Source: Paulownia fortunei (taxonomy: Eukaryota; Streptophyta; Magnoliopsida; Lamiales; Paulowniaceae). Taken from it: 64,000 nucleotides of DNA. Shown one piece after another: positions 47,390-61,061 of this stretch. How positions within the stretch are numbered: position 1 is the first letter of the stretch; every line of letters begins with the position of its first letter. The stretch lies in contig CM033118.1 of NCBI GenBank assembly GCA_019321725.1, positions 6,226,071 to 6,290,070 on the forward strand, given 5' to 3'. The notes below the pieces were generated by a model. It ran no database searches. It saw nothing but the letters and a program-made list of their open reading frames with translations, and was not told the origin of the DNA. Made by a program: the position numbers and the translations under genes.

Positions 47390-50300
47390 TTCTTGTAGTT
47401 TTAGCAAATGAAATGAGAGTAGAATTAGGCGGTGAGGTTAATTTTTCTATAATTTAACGGATATTATAAGAAGATTGAATGAAGATGGAGGAAAAATGAG
47501 GAAACAAGGCCCATGAATGTATATGATATATTTATGTAATAGATAGGTGTATTTGTATTTTAATTATCACCCTTAGATTAACCTAAATCCATTTTGCCTC
47601 GAGTGGATCATATAGGATTAAAGGCTCATGTTCATCTATTTATTTTAGTATTTATGTGATACATGTTGTGTTTATTTAATGTTTTCTTATGATGCATGCT
47701 TGTCATCATTAGGGTAGTGAACATTAAATAAATAAGAAAAGAAAACGATGAGACCTTGTATACTAAATCTAGTATGACTCTCACTTGAAAATGTTTCAAG
47801 TTGAGAATATTTATTAGTTCGATATCAACTGTAAATGGACAATATTGAGTAAGACCTAATCATCCATGCCTTCCATCAATAGTAGTGGCATGTCGATACG
47901 CTACCACATTTAGTCTGTTGGCCATGAGTCGTGGGATGTGCTAAGTGTTGGCAAACTGTGACCACTACTAAGCATTGAGATGCCCATGGGGTGGACTCGT
48001 CTTTATCATTGTCCATGAGTCGTGGGATGTTTAGATGCTCCATCTACATGAATGTTTGATGGGTAATGTTTGACACTTAGTACGATATAGACTCATAAAA
48101 TTTGAGTGTATGGGAAGAGATGAGGCAAAATAGCTTGAGGGTTGCATGGAGATGCAATTGCTAATGTTGTTAGCTACATTTTAGTTTTGTTGTATGGGCT
48201 CATAAAATTGGGGTGTATGGTAAAGCTAGTTGGACCTCAAGCCCACTAAGAAATTAGATTTCCCGAATTTTCATCTAAAGGGTGATGGGATTTGAATAAA
48301 ATAGTGGGAGATATTTATGATTAAAAACCATATCATAAATGGATGTTAATTGAATGGATGCTTAAATTTCTGCATCGTATATGATAATGGTTATCGCTAG
48401 TAATTCCACATAGGATAATCTAGACAAACAAACAAACTTACCAGCTCCATATAGATGTTTGTCACCATTGTGGAAATTTAGGGCATAGAAAGAGGAAACA
48501 CACATATTAACTTGCTTAGTTGAATTAGAAGGGGTTTTAATCCAAGTTTATACTTTCTTGATATCAACCATTAAGGTTGATAAATTTTTTCTTAGGAATT
48601 GGATATCAAATATGATCCCATCTTTACAAGAGGTTGCAATGGATGACAAGAAAAATAGAGACTAAGATAAAAGATGATCCTTAAACTTAAGAATAAAGTA
48701 AGCGTTGCTTTATTGGCTATAGGAATGATCACTTAACTATGGATGGAATTAAGATAATATTAGTTAATTGTCTTTGCTACATTAACAAATGAACTACAAT
48801 CCCAACATTCCATGCTACATAATCAACAAAGTAATATAAGAATTAGATAATCAAAACAGTGCATACTTGTGGTAAACTAGATTAGATCATATCTCTAAAC
48901 AAAGAGTTCAAAAGATGGTACATTTGCTTAACCTTTTGGACTTGCATGAGGTGCCAACTTGTAAATCTTATCTCTTGGAAAACATGATCAAATCACCATT
49001 TTTGGGACAAATGGAGCAAACTATGCCTTTGCATGTGATCCAAAGGGACGTAAGCAGTCCACTAAATGTTAGTGTACAAGCAAACTATTCTTACTTTATT
49101 ATTCTAAGATCCTTTGAAAGGTTTAAAGAATTTAGATATAGAGTAGAGAATTAAATCGGCCAAAGTATTAAATCAGTCGATGTGATCGAGGAAAAGAATA
49201 CTAAGGTGGTAAGTTCTTGATTATCTAATGGAGAATTAGATTATCACTTTAAGTGAATCCAAGTTGAGTTTCACTTATTTTCTTCTTTATTTTGGGAACT
49301 CACCCTAGAATCTATGATATTATTATCAAGTAAGGATATCATCTAAATCACTGCTCAAAATATCATATGAGATATGATGTGGTAAAAGACCCATCACATA
49401 TATACCTAAGGGTATAAAGGGGTCTGCTTCTTTAAAGCAGTTAGTAGGAGATAGGATGAATATGAATCCACCTTATGCAAATTTGTGGGGTATCCATATG
49501 AATCTAAAGAATACCATTTCTATAGTTCCTAAGAATAAAAGAGTTTATTTTCTAGGGACATCACCTTCTTGAGAAGAAGGAATTTCTATTAGATAGAAAT
49601 TATTAGATCATAGAACTTGAAACAGTTTAAGAACCACAAATTGTCTCACAAGTGGCAACGGTGTATGAACAAATTATTAAAACTTCTAGTACACAACCTC
49701 CAATGAGATCTGAATAGATTTCGGGGCTACTTATATGATAAGAGTCTCTTGCTAGAGAGCAGCAGAGAGGATCTCCTTTCTAAATATTGATCTAAGGAGT
49801 AATGATGTATGACATCAATTCAAAAAATGGCAAAATGCCATATAATCCAAAATGAACTCTATGAACTCCAACAAGGTTTGACCTTGGTGGGCCCATTAGC
49901 TGGAAACGGATCTACAAATATAAATTAAAGAAATGGGGAGGTGGTGACCTATAAAGGCACGACTGGTAGCAAAGTGTTACGCTCAAAGTCAATGTGTTGA
50001 TTGTTGAGGATACCTTTTACCAGATGTGATGCTAAAGTCCATTCAGAGTATGCTAGTTATATCTACGTATTACGACTACTAGATATGACAAAGTGATATG
50101 AAGACCGTCTTTTCTCAATAGGGGTATTGAGAAAGAGATATAAGTTAAGTAGTCTGAGGTCTTCATATCAAACAGATCCAAGCAAAAAGTTTGTGTGCTT
50201 CAGAGATCTGTTAAGAACTCAAAATAAATTTTCCGAATGTGGAACATTCGATTCTCTAAAGTAATTAAATGGTTTAATTTACTTAGGAATGAAAATGAGC

Positions 50301-51344
50301 CATATGTGTACAAGAGGGTTAGTGGGAGTATGGTGATGATTATTGTATTTTACGTTGATGACATTTTACTCATAGAGATAATGTAGAAATGTTGCAGTAA
50401 ACTGAAACTTGTCATCTACAAAGTTCTCTATGAGGGATTTGGGATAAGCATCCTAGGGATTGGGGATTGAGATTTATGGAGATACATCTGAAAGGATGCT
50501 TGGACTATCCTAACTTCAATTACAAAGATTAGATGCTAAAAGTGTTTAGAATGGAAGAATCCTAGGAGAGATTCTTGTTTATGAGTCATGGAATTTTTCT
50601 TTCGAAGTCCTCGTCCTCAAAGACTTTTGAAAGAAAGATAAATAATGACTCACATGTTTTATACATCTTTGAAAGAAAGCATAAAATATGCAAATCTATG
50701 TACATGATTTGATATCATAAATGCTCTGAGTGTTATGAGTAAATATCAATCAATTCGATGTGAAAAACTTTGGAAGCCATAAAGACGATCTTTAGTACTT
50801 ATGAAGTACTAAGGATTTCTTCTTGGATTACGGTTATGGAGAACTGAAACTTTGATACTTCATCTAGTTTTTAGTCTAAACTGGATGACTTGAAATCTAT
50901 GTCTAAATTCATGTTCATCCTAAATGGTGGAACGGTTAGTTGGAAAGAGTTCCAAGTTTGTAACAATTGTGGATTCTATCACCGTGATTGAATACATTGG
51001 GGCATACGATGCTTCAAAAATGGACTGTTTGGATAAGGAACTTAATCCAAGTGTTAGATGTAGTTCCAACCATTGTTGATTGAGTATTGGAGTACTGCGA
51101 TAACAATGGGGGCTATTATACAAGCAAAGAAGTCAATGTCTCATCAAAGGATCCAAACAGAAATAGATTAGCGATACTGTGATTTTGAAAATCATTAATA
51201 GATGCAACATCAGTGTGGAAAGATTTTCCTTGATAGAAAACATAGCAGACCCACTGTTCTAACCCTTTAGATAAGTATTTGAAGGACATATTCAGAAGAT
51301 GGGCTTTAATACAAGGGCAATTGTCTCTAAGAAAAGTGGGAGAT
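47390..51344 (+). pseudogene. Copia internal region 1, gag-pol heavily decayed
   Basis: The leader part (47390-48330) aligns with 54000-54890. Most of gag is missing; the gag zinc knuckle remains at 48460 (CHHCGNLGHRKR, last Cys lost). An integrase piece is at 48915-49154 (LLENMIKSPFLGQMEQ, equivalent to the zinc-binding and core start). RT remains at about 50287-50380 with an intact FYVDD box (EPYVYKRVSGS, FYVDDILLI). RNase H-like remains lie at 50880-51330. A purine tract AAAAGTGGGAGA precedes LTR B. Frames are broken throughout and more decayed than internal region 2. Confidence 0.75.
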
Positions 51345-53455
51345 TGTTAGAGTAGTGCCTAATGTGCCAATTGTTCTAGCCATTCTTATACTCTTGCAAA
51401 TTATTTTTATTTATATTAATATCATTTAAATGACAATCTTTATCTTAAATTCATCATAAGAATTAGATAAAATCTTTAGATCACACATAGCTATGAGGTG
51501 TGGTTGCGCATATGATGATGATCGTGGAATATACTTCTAATTCTATGATCTTAAAATATTCCAAGTCAATGATCAATGAGATGGGATATCAATGACCCTG
51601 TTGAAACTTACGTATATGATGTAGGTTCAAAAGGAGGATGCCTCGTTCTATAGGCATTGATGTGGAGACACTAGTGTATGTATGTTGGTGCTTGTTAGGA
51701 ACAAGTACACTAAACTACCCCACCTGAAAATTCCCAATTTTAAATATTCTATTGTCGAATGAGAATTTTCTCGTTATGATAGAGCAAAAATTAGTCATTG
51801 GACTTGAGGTATGACATGTTGTTCTTTGATATATTTCCTGATTGCATGATAATCACAAGAGGTTTATATTGTGTGTAACATCTTCATGTATAAAGATTAA
51901 TGAGTGGCCAACAAAAGATCCGTCACATATCTAGATGAATAGATGAATCTCCTATATATTCTACTATACTTGACTCTAAAATTCTTGGCCAATATTGGAT
52001 GGAAAATTCATCATCGAGTCAATCTACTAGGAATGGAAATGTAGTTATTGAGCTAATAGGGTTTCGACTTAACATCCATACCCTAGGATCAATTGGGAGA
52101 TCAGATGATGGAAGAACTATACTTGCATGGTATTCATAATTAGAATAGGTTTGCACATTCACCTTAGACTAGGAATTATGATGCATTGTTAGGTGCTTCC
52201 CATGTCTTATGGGTTCTTGGAATTAATGAGTTAATTCTAAGATAATTAATTAATTGAATTAATTAATCAAAATAATTAATTGTTCAACTAAGTCACAAAA
52301 GTTGTGAGCCCACGACTAGTTTAAAGTGAACCTAAGAGATCACATACAAAACTTGGACAAATTCATTTCTAGTCTAAAAATTAATCTAAATGTTGGATTA
52401 AATTAATTAATGGGGCTTAAATTAATTCAAGTGTGGAATTAATTTAATTAATTAATTAGATTAATTGATTGAACCTAATTGGATTAGAAAGCCCAATTGG
52501 AATATTTAATTAATTGATTGGATCAATTAATTAAGATGGACCTAATTAATTAAATGAATTAATTTAATTAATTGGATCAATTAAAATAGGACCTAATTGA
52601 TTACTTAGACCTAGACCCATTAGGTGTGGGCTTGTAAAAAGCCTATTAGGAAATTGGATTGGGAATCTAATTTCTAGAGGAAGTTGAATTGACAATTTAA
52701 TTTATAAGAGGTAATAAGGGAAAAGGAAAGACCTTATGTGATAAGAAAACTTACTAAAAGAGTTGGAGATAAGAAATGAAGGAGAGTCCTATATGGAAAT
52801 GATATGTGGTAGCCTTTATTAACAATCTTCTTGGATATTTTTTTTATGGGGATTTTATTGCAAATTTTTGTGAAGAAAAAAAAACGTGGAAAACAGCCCC
52901 TATCTCTTTAAGAAAAATATTTTTCTTCATCTCCAAAAATTCGTCCCTCATTTCCTTTTCAATCTCCAAAAGTTCGCCAACCTTTTATCTAGTTTAATTC
53001 TTGATTCAATTATTGAATTAAGATTTAAATTAAATACCTAAAACACTAATTGCTAAACAAAATTATTGTGGGATAGAATTATTGAATAGAAAACTACTAG
53101 CATAGGATTCGATTGCGAGTGTACATCCAAGGTGTGGATACCGTTAGAGGAATAATATTTTGGATTCTAGAAGCAAATCAGATTTCAATCAAATGGGTTT
53201 TAAATTGAAGAACATGGAGATACTTTCATACAGAAATAACGATTTGAATCGTTTCAATCCCAACATCAGGTGGAGTGCAAATCAAAATAAGGATTTTTAA
53301 AACTTTCTTACTTTAACTATCCGAAAATGCACAATTGAGTAATCACGAAAGGATTCTAGAATTCGTTTTAATTACATGTGATGTAATATATATTTATGTT
53401 TTTGAAGAATTTTAAATTCCCCTGTGTATACGTTTTCCGGGATCGCACGAGTCGC
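51345..53455 (+). repeat. Copia LTR B (middle LTR, diverged subfamily)
   Basis: Starts TGTTAGAGTAGTGCC after a polypurine tract. It shares scattered blocks with LTRs A and C (GCGCATATGATG, a TTAATTAATTGA-rich region, the GTGTATACG-like end) but is far more different from them than they are from each other. The 3' end is near 53455; the primer-binding site expected there is absent, and leader-like sequence (ATTTATGTATGCAT) begins at once. Confidence 0.7.
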
Positions 53456-54969
53456 TTATTTAGTAAATTTTGAATTTATGTATGCATATTTTAAATTTTT
53501 TAAATTCATGTTAATTATGTAAAATTTGATTTTGCATATTTTCAGCGATTTTTAATTGGGATCATTTTAATTTCTTATTTAAATTATTTAAAATTGAAAA
53601 TTAAAAAAAAAAACAACACGTGCCTGTTGGGTGCCGATAATGCGCGCACACAACGGGCAACAACTGTACTGCCCGTCGTGTCGTTTTGGGTCCGTTTTTC
53701 ATTATATTTTTTAAAATTTTGAAATATTGAAATTAAATGTTAATTTTAATAATTTCTAAAAAAAATATTTTTCCAAATAAAATTTGTTTTTTAAACATTT
53801 AAAATTATCCCAAGTCAAAAATTGCATTTAACAACTTGGTAAATTTACATATTTTGACAATTACATATGATGTTAATTATGAGCATGTATGAGATAATCA
53901 TGAGCCATTGGACCGATATAATTGATTTTATTTAATTTTTTGGGTTTTTTTTAAAATGAGGTCTACGAGCCTCTTATTCTATCTATGTAGGTTATTTTAT
54001 TTTTTGAGAGAATATAATAGATGGTGAGGTTTTTCTTTTTCTTTGGAAGACGAAGGACAATAAAAAATAAGGTTCTAAAGAAGGGTCATGTTTGTATGGG
54101 ATACAATTATGTAATAGAATATGTTCTATTCTATTTTTTTTACCCTTAAACTGACCTTAGGTCTATTTTTGCCTCAAATTGACTGCATATGACCGGTTCA
54201 TGATCATTCATTTATTTAAGTATGTATTAGATGCATGCTTATGATTTTATTTAATACTTTTATGCTTGCACAATGATATTATGATGTCATGCATTAAATA
54301 ACCAACCTAATTTAAATTAGATGGAGTCTTGGATAAAATTAAACCCCATTTAATTTACTAAAATTAAGTAAAAGAATTTTTTTAAAAAATTCAATTTCAA
54401 ACAAAAATGGACAAGTTAGGTAGGACCTATCATTCTATACATATCATCAAAGATAGAGACATGACGACTGCGATCGCACGTGATCACTGGCTATGAGTCG
54501 TGGGGTGGTCTTGTATTAGAATTGTGCGATCTCTACCAAACATTGAGATGCTCGTGGGATGGAATCATCATTATGTTGGTCATAAGTCATGGGACATCTT
54601 GATGCTCTATCTACAAGAATGTTTGATGGGTATTGTTTGACACTTAGTACTATATGAACTCAAAAAATTAGGATATATAGGAAGAGATAAGACAAAACAA
54701 ACTTGAGGGTTGTATAGTGATACAATCGTCAAAGAGTTGACTACCGATAGAAATATTTCATGGGCTCATAAAATTGAGGTGTGAAATATTTCTATTAGAC
54801 CTCAAGCTCACTAGGAAATTTGATTTCCCAAAATTCCAATAGGGGTGATGGAATTCGAAAAAAATAGTGGGAGACATTTAGTATTAAAGACCTTATATTA
54901 AATGAATATGTTTTTCCATAGTTTACTCATTTTCTATTTCGTGCATGTTTTGTAGATTATTCTACTAAA
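53456..54969 (+). other. Leader of copia internal region 2
   Basis: Untranslated leader between LTR B and gag. It aligns with 46396-46445 (direct), with 46450-47300 (inverted) and with 47390-48330 (direct). It has no recognisable coding capacity. Confidence 0.65.
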
Positions 54970-57900
54970 ATGGTAAAGAATCCACTTGCAATAATCCTTA
55001 AATAAAATAAATTAACTAGACCCAATTTTGTCGATTGGCTAAGAAACTTGAAAATAGTTATTCAGTCGGAGAAGATGGCATATATCCTCGACACTGCTCC
55101 TCCTTCGGTTCCACTGAAGGATATTACTTCAAAGGCTTATGCAGATTATTTATGTCATGTCGATCAAAATCTGCAGGCTCGATGTTACATGCTGGCATCG
55201 ATGTTAAATGAGCTGCAGAGGCAGAACGAAGATCAAGATACTACTTATGGGATCCTCATTCACCTATAAGAGTTATACAGTGAAAGAACTCAGCAAACGA
55301 GATATCATATCTCAAAAGATCTTTTCAGATGTTGTATGACTGAGGGCTCTTCAGTCCATAATCATGGATTGACGATGATAGCCCTCATTGAAATGCTGGC
55401 GGCCCTTGGAGTCGTTATGGAGAACAAACTCTATATGGACCTTCTGCTGCAGTCTCTGTCTCTATTATTTGATACATTTGTTGTCAACTTTAACATGCAC
55501 AATATGGAGACTAATCTCACTGAGCTTGTGAACATGTTAAAGATGGTTGATTCTACCATAAAATAGGATAAACCGGTTCTGCTTGTTGGATCTTCTTCCG
55601 GATCAAAGGCTAAAAAGCCCAAGAAAGAAAAGGGTTCCTCTAAACCCAACAAGGTGAAAGCTAAGTGTGGTGTCAAAAAAGGTTTCTTCTCAAGCCAATG
55701 ATAAGTGCCATTACTGTGGCAAACCAGTGCACTGGAAAAGAAATTGCAAGGAGTATCTTGCAAGCCTGAAAAGTTCATGTATATATTTTGTTGAAGTTAA
55801 TTTGTCGGTTAGCAATACTTTTTGGGTATTAGATAGCAGTTGTAGCTCACATATCTACAATGATTTGCAAATGATGGCAAAAAGTAGGAAACAAAATGGA
55901 GAAGAGACAGTCCTTATGATGGAGAATGGAGCAAAAGTTGTTGCATTAGTATAAGGACCGTTAGTCTAGCTTTTGAAAATAGTTCTGTAATATTTTTAAA
56001 CAAATGTCTTTTTGTTCTAGATATTATTAAGAACATTATCTCTATTCCATTTTTGGATAGATAAGGTTTTAGATTCACCATTGAGAATGGAAGTTGTTCC
56101 ATTTTCAAACATTCTAATTTTATCTATTTTGGTTATTTGACAAATTATTTATATATTGTTACTCTCCATACCTTATTTTCACAATTCAACAAAATAAGAG
56201 AAAATTAGATAATCATAGTTCCATGAGTCTGTGGCACACAAGATTATGATATATTTATGAGAAAATGATTAACAAATTAACACAATTACTTGATCTAAAG
56301 AAAGAGCAAGAACTGCCAATATGTGAATCCTGCCTTAAAGGAAAGATGATTAAATCTCCATTTGTTGGACAAGTGGAGCGAGCCAAGCATCTATTAAATT
56401 TATCCATACAAATGTATATGGGCCACTAAATGTTAGTGCCCATGGAAACTATAACTACTTTTTAACCTTTATCGATGACTTCTCTTGGTATGGTTACGTG
56501 TACCTTTTAAGGTACAAGTTTGAAGTATTTGAAAAGTTCAAAAAATTCAGAACCGAAGTAGAGAAACAAACTGGATTAAGTATAAAAACTCTTCGATCTG
56601 ATTGAGGAGGTGAATATTTAAACATATAATTTTTAGATTATCTAAAAGAGAATGAGATTCTCTCACAGTGGACTTCTCTTGCTACTCCCCAACTCAACAG
56701 AGTTGCAGAATATAGGAATCGAACCTTATTGGACATAGTTCGATCTATGATGAGCTTCACTTCATTGCCTCTTTCATTTTAGGGCTACACCTTAGAAACA
56801 GCGACATACCTATTAAATAGGATGCCATCTAAAGCCATACCCAAAAGCACCATATGAGATGTGGTGTGGAAAAACACCTTTCTATAAATACCTTAGAGTG
56901 GGAGATAAGTTGGATATGAGATCCAGCTTATGCAAGTTTGTGGGGTATCCAAATGAGTCTATTGGATATTATTTCTATGATGCCACAGAACAAAGAGTGT
57001 TTGTTTCGAGGAATGCAATCTTCCTTGAAGAAGAATTTCTTTCAGATGAAAATGGCAATATCGTAAAACTTGAAGAGGTTCAAGAACCACAGAACACCCC
57101 AACTGACGCAGTAAATAATATACCCGCTGATGTTGGACCCTTTGAGACACAACCTTTTTGAAGATTCGAAAGGGTCTCAAGGGTACCTAAGAGGTACAAC
57201 TTGTTGTTAGAGAACAAAGAAGAGAGTCTCCCTTTGGATAATGATCCAAGAAGTTATAGAGAGGCAATGTCTGACATCAACTCGAAGAAATGGCAAGAAA
57301 CTATGCAATTCAAAATGGACTCTATGTACTCCAACAAGGTATAGACCTTGGTGGACCCACCACAGAAAATTATTCTCATTGGCTGTAAATGGGTCTACAA
57401 GCGGAAGCTTGGAGTAGATGGAGAGGTAGAGACCTATAAGACATGATTGGTAGCAAAATGTTATACTCAGAAGGAAGGAATTATTTATGAGGAAACTTTT
57501 TTACCAGTATAGATGCTTAAATCTATATGGATACTGCTGGTCATATCTGCATATTATGACTATGAGATATGACAAATGGATGTGAATACCACTTTCCATA
57601 ATGAAAATATTAAGGAAGAGATTTATATGAAGCAACCAGAAGGCTTCATATCTAATAGGAGCGAGCAAAAGATTTGCAAGATCCATTTATGGACTAAAAT
57701 AAGCTTCAAGGAGTTGAACATCTGGTTTGATAAAATGATCAAAATGTTTGACTTTTATAAGAACCCGGATGAACCATATGTCTACAAGAAGGTTAGTGGA
57801 AGTGCAGTTACATTTGTTGTGTTCTACATTGATGATATCCTACTCATTGGGAATGATGTAGGGATGCTGCAGTCAACGAGGACTTGGTTATCTAATCAGT

Positions 57901-58824
57901 TTTTCATGAAGGACTTGGGAGATACATCTTTTATACTAGGGATAAAAATCTGTAGAGATAGATTTAGAAGGATGATCAAACTATCCCAATCCATGTACAT
58001 AGATAAAGTGCTAAAAAGGTTTAGCATGGAGGAATCCTTTCTAGGATTCCTACCTATGAGTCATGGGATTTCACTCTCTAAAGTTATATATCCTAAGACA
58101 CCTAAAGAGAGAGAAAAGATGGCTCGCATACCTTATGCTTCTGCAACAGGAAGCATAATGTATGAAATGTTATGTACAAGGCCTGATATAACATATACTC
58201 TGAGTATCACGAGCAGATATCAGTCCAATTTGGGGAAGAACATTGGAAAGTCGTTAAGATGATCCTCAAGTACTTGAGAAGGACTAAGGATATCTTTCTA
58301 ATATACGGAAATGAAGAACTAAAACTGGTGGGATATACAGACTCTAGTTTTCAATCTAATATAGATGACTCAAAGTTCATGTTCGGATACATATGCACCC
58401 TAAATGGTGTTGCGGTCAATTAGAAGAGTTCCAAGCAAGAGATGACTGCAGACTCTATCTCCGAAGTTGAATATATTGTTGCATCAGATTCAGCAAAAGA
58501 AGTTGTTTAGATTAGAAACTTTATCCAAGGGTTGGATGTAGTTTCATCCATTGTTGATCCAGTTATGATTTACTTTAATAATAATTGAGTCATTACGCAA
58601 GCAAAAGAGCCAAGATCTTATCAAAGATCCAAGCACATAATGAGATGAAATCACTTGATCAAAGAGATCATCAGTAGAGGCGACATCATTGTGGATCGAG
58701 TTGCCTCACCAGAAAATATAGCAGACCCACTCACTAAACCTTTAGCACAGAAGATATTCAACGGATATCTTAAGAAGATAGGTCTTAGATATATGGGCAA
58801 TTGGAGCTAGTGTAAGTGGGAGAT
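54970..58824 (+). pseudogene. Copia internal region 2, gag-pol pseudogene
   Basis: Gag begins at ATG 54970 (MVKNPLAII), with NFVDWLRNLKIVIQSEK and later LVNMLKMVDSTIK. A complete CCHC knuckle follows at 55706-55747 (CHYCGKPVHWKRNC). The protease has FWVLDSSCSSHI, with DSS where the copia active site is DSG. Integrase remains are ICESCLKGKMIKSPFVGQ (about 56320-56370), a core piece with FIDDFSW, and TLRSD followed by a stop and GGEYL. RT lies at about 57576-58262 with PYVYKKVSGSAVTFVVFYID and DILLIGND. RNase H follows at 58330-58800 (YTDSSFQSN, KHIMR, SPENIADPLTKPL). A polypurine tract AAGTGGGAGA (58814-58823) precedes LTR C. In-frame stops at many places show that it is inactive. Confidence 0.9.
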
Positions 58825-61056
58825 TGTTATAGTTGAATGCCCAACGCCCCAATTAGATTGAGTGTATTATACTTTTTTTCTTCTGCAAAGATAATTTTAT
58901 TGAGAATCATATTGATAAAAAGATATTCTCTTTATCTTATGTTTTGCATCTATTTATGTACATTAGATAAAGTTCTTAGACCAAATTTAGCTATGGGGCA
59001 TGATCGCGCATATGATGGTGATTATGGAACATGCCTCTAAGGCGTTGACCTTAAATAAGTTCCGAGTCGAGAGCTTTTTGAGATGAGACATCAAATAGCT
59101 CAGTAAAACTCGCACATATGATGCATGCTCGTGAGATAAGGATATCACATTCCATTAGCATTAGCATAGAGACGAAAGTGCATGTACGTGGGTGCTTGTT
59201 AAGGAATAAGTATACAGAACATGGCCAGCAAAAATTATTAGTTTGAGGCTTTGCCTATCGAAATAAGAATTTTTGTGTTGCGATAGCACACGACTAGTCC
59301 TCAGACTTGAGGCACAATGGTAGCCTTATGTGCATCTTGCAGCACTTTGATATATCTTCTGATTGCTTGACAACCACAAATGGGGTATGTTGGGTATTGC
59401 ACTAGTGTGCATAGAGGTTTGTCAGTAGCCAACATAGAATTCGACACTTGTCTTTTTAAGAAAGGAAATCTCCCGTATTTTCATAGTTCATGCTTTAAAA
59501 ACCTTGGCTAATATAGGATGAATTGTGATTCATTAAGAATCATTGGAACTTGAAATGGAATCACAGTTATTAAATCATTTAGAGTTTCGACTTATAATTC
59601 ATGTCCTAAATTCAATCGGGAGATTAGTTATCGAAAGGACCTTACGTGTATGGTATCGCAACTGAAATAGGTTTGCTCGCTATTTCACCTAAATCTAGTT
59701 TGCCATGATTACTTGGTAGGTGTTTTCATGGATAGTGAGGTTTTTGGAATTAAGGAGTTAATTCTAGGTGAATTAATTAATTGGAATAATTGTTATTCAT
59801 AAGTTGCAAATGTTGTAAGCTCACTACTAACTTATTAGTGAACCTAAGAGGGTCACACATCTTTATGAAAAGTAAGATTTCTAATTTTGGAATTTATCCA
59901 ATGGTTGAAAATGAATTAATATTGATTAATTAATCAATTGTGGGTTCTATTTAATTTAATGCTTAAATTAAATTATTCAATTAAATAATTAAATTATTTA
60001 ATTGGACTTAATTTGATTAGAAAGCCCAATTTGAATAAATTAAATTAATCAATTAGTTTGATTAAATTAAGATTAAATCAATTAGATTGATTTGTGGATT
60101 TTTGAATTCAATTCCAAAAATTAATGTGGGTTACTTAAGAAGCCCACTAAAATATAAATAGAATAAATTAAATAAATATGATTTATTTAATTAACATATT
60201 TATATATAGATAAATAAAGTGATCGATTTTATGGGATAAAATTGGTCATTAAGATTTAATTTATATATAAATATAATTTTAGTATATATATATATATATT
60301 TGATATATATCTATCTTGATATTATTTAAAGAGTTCAAATTAATATCAAGAATGTATGTGTATAATTTTGATGATTAATGTACTCTCAAATAAGTTCACA
60401 TACATAGGAGAGAGAGAAATAGAAGAGTTGTTGGAAGATTAGGAATCCTTCTAAGATAAGGTTTTGAACTAGTTCAAAATTAAAAAACTTTCCAAAAGTT
60501 GAAAAATGATTAAAATTTCATCCCTCATATATGTAGGGCTAAAAATTTTCAACCCTATATATATGAGGGATGAAAATTACATAATTAATTTAGAAAATTT
60601 GAGAAAAATTATTTTGTTTAAAGTCTTCTATTTTACTCTCCAAGAAAAGAAAAAAAATCAATTTCTTGTTATTCTCTTCATATTATTGTTTAAAAAACTT
60701 AAATAATTAATTTTTATTGTTCTTGAAAATTTACTCCGGTTCTAGATTAATAAACAATTAAAAGGATACTAGCAAATCATTTTGATTGGTGTTGCTCTTC
60801 TATATTGTGAACCTGACAAAGGGGAGACACTTGGATCCCTACAAGTTCTGATAGTTCAGGATAAGCATTTGATTGCTTCATTCCCTACAACAATCAGAGT
60901 ATACGAAAGGTATAATTCAAATTTTATATTTATTTATATATCTACTTAAATAAGCGCGATTGTTAAAATTACTTTCGAATCAAATGAGTTAAATTTATGT
61001 TTGATAAAATTTTAATTTTCACTGCGTATACTCCTGCGATTATAGCGAACCCAACA
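58825..61056 (+). repeat. Copia LTR C (3' outer LTR)
   Basis: Starts TGTTATAGTTGAATGCCC directly after the polypurine tract and ends GCGAACCCAACA at 61056. It pairs with LTR A along its length. The target duplication ATATG follows at 61057-61061, and the MULE reading frame resumes at 61062. Confidence 0.85.
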
Positions 61057-61061
61057 ATATG

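Larger units (their letters stand above)
44333..61056 (+). mobile_element. Composite Ty1/copia element with three LTRs, TSD ATATG
   Basis: A 16.7 kb unit is inserted in the MULE transposase. The outer LTRs (44333-46381 and 58825-61056) are recognisably the same subfamily over their whole length. They start TGTTA and end CCCAACA, and the flanks carry a perfect 5 bp duplication, ATATG at 44328-44332 and 61057-61061. A third LTR of a different, diverged subfamily lies in the middle (51345 to about 53455). Each of the two internal regions has copia gag-pol remains. All coding parts are broken. Confidence 0.85.
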
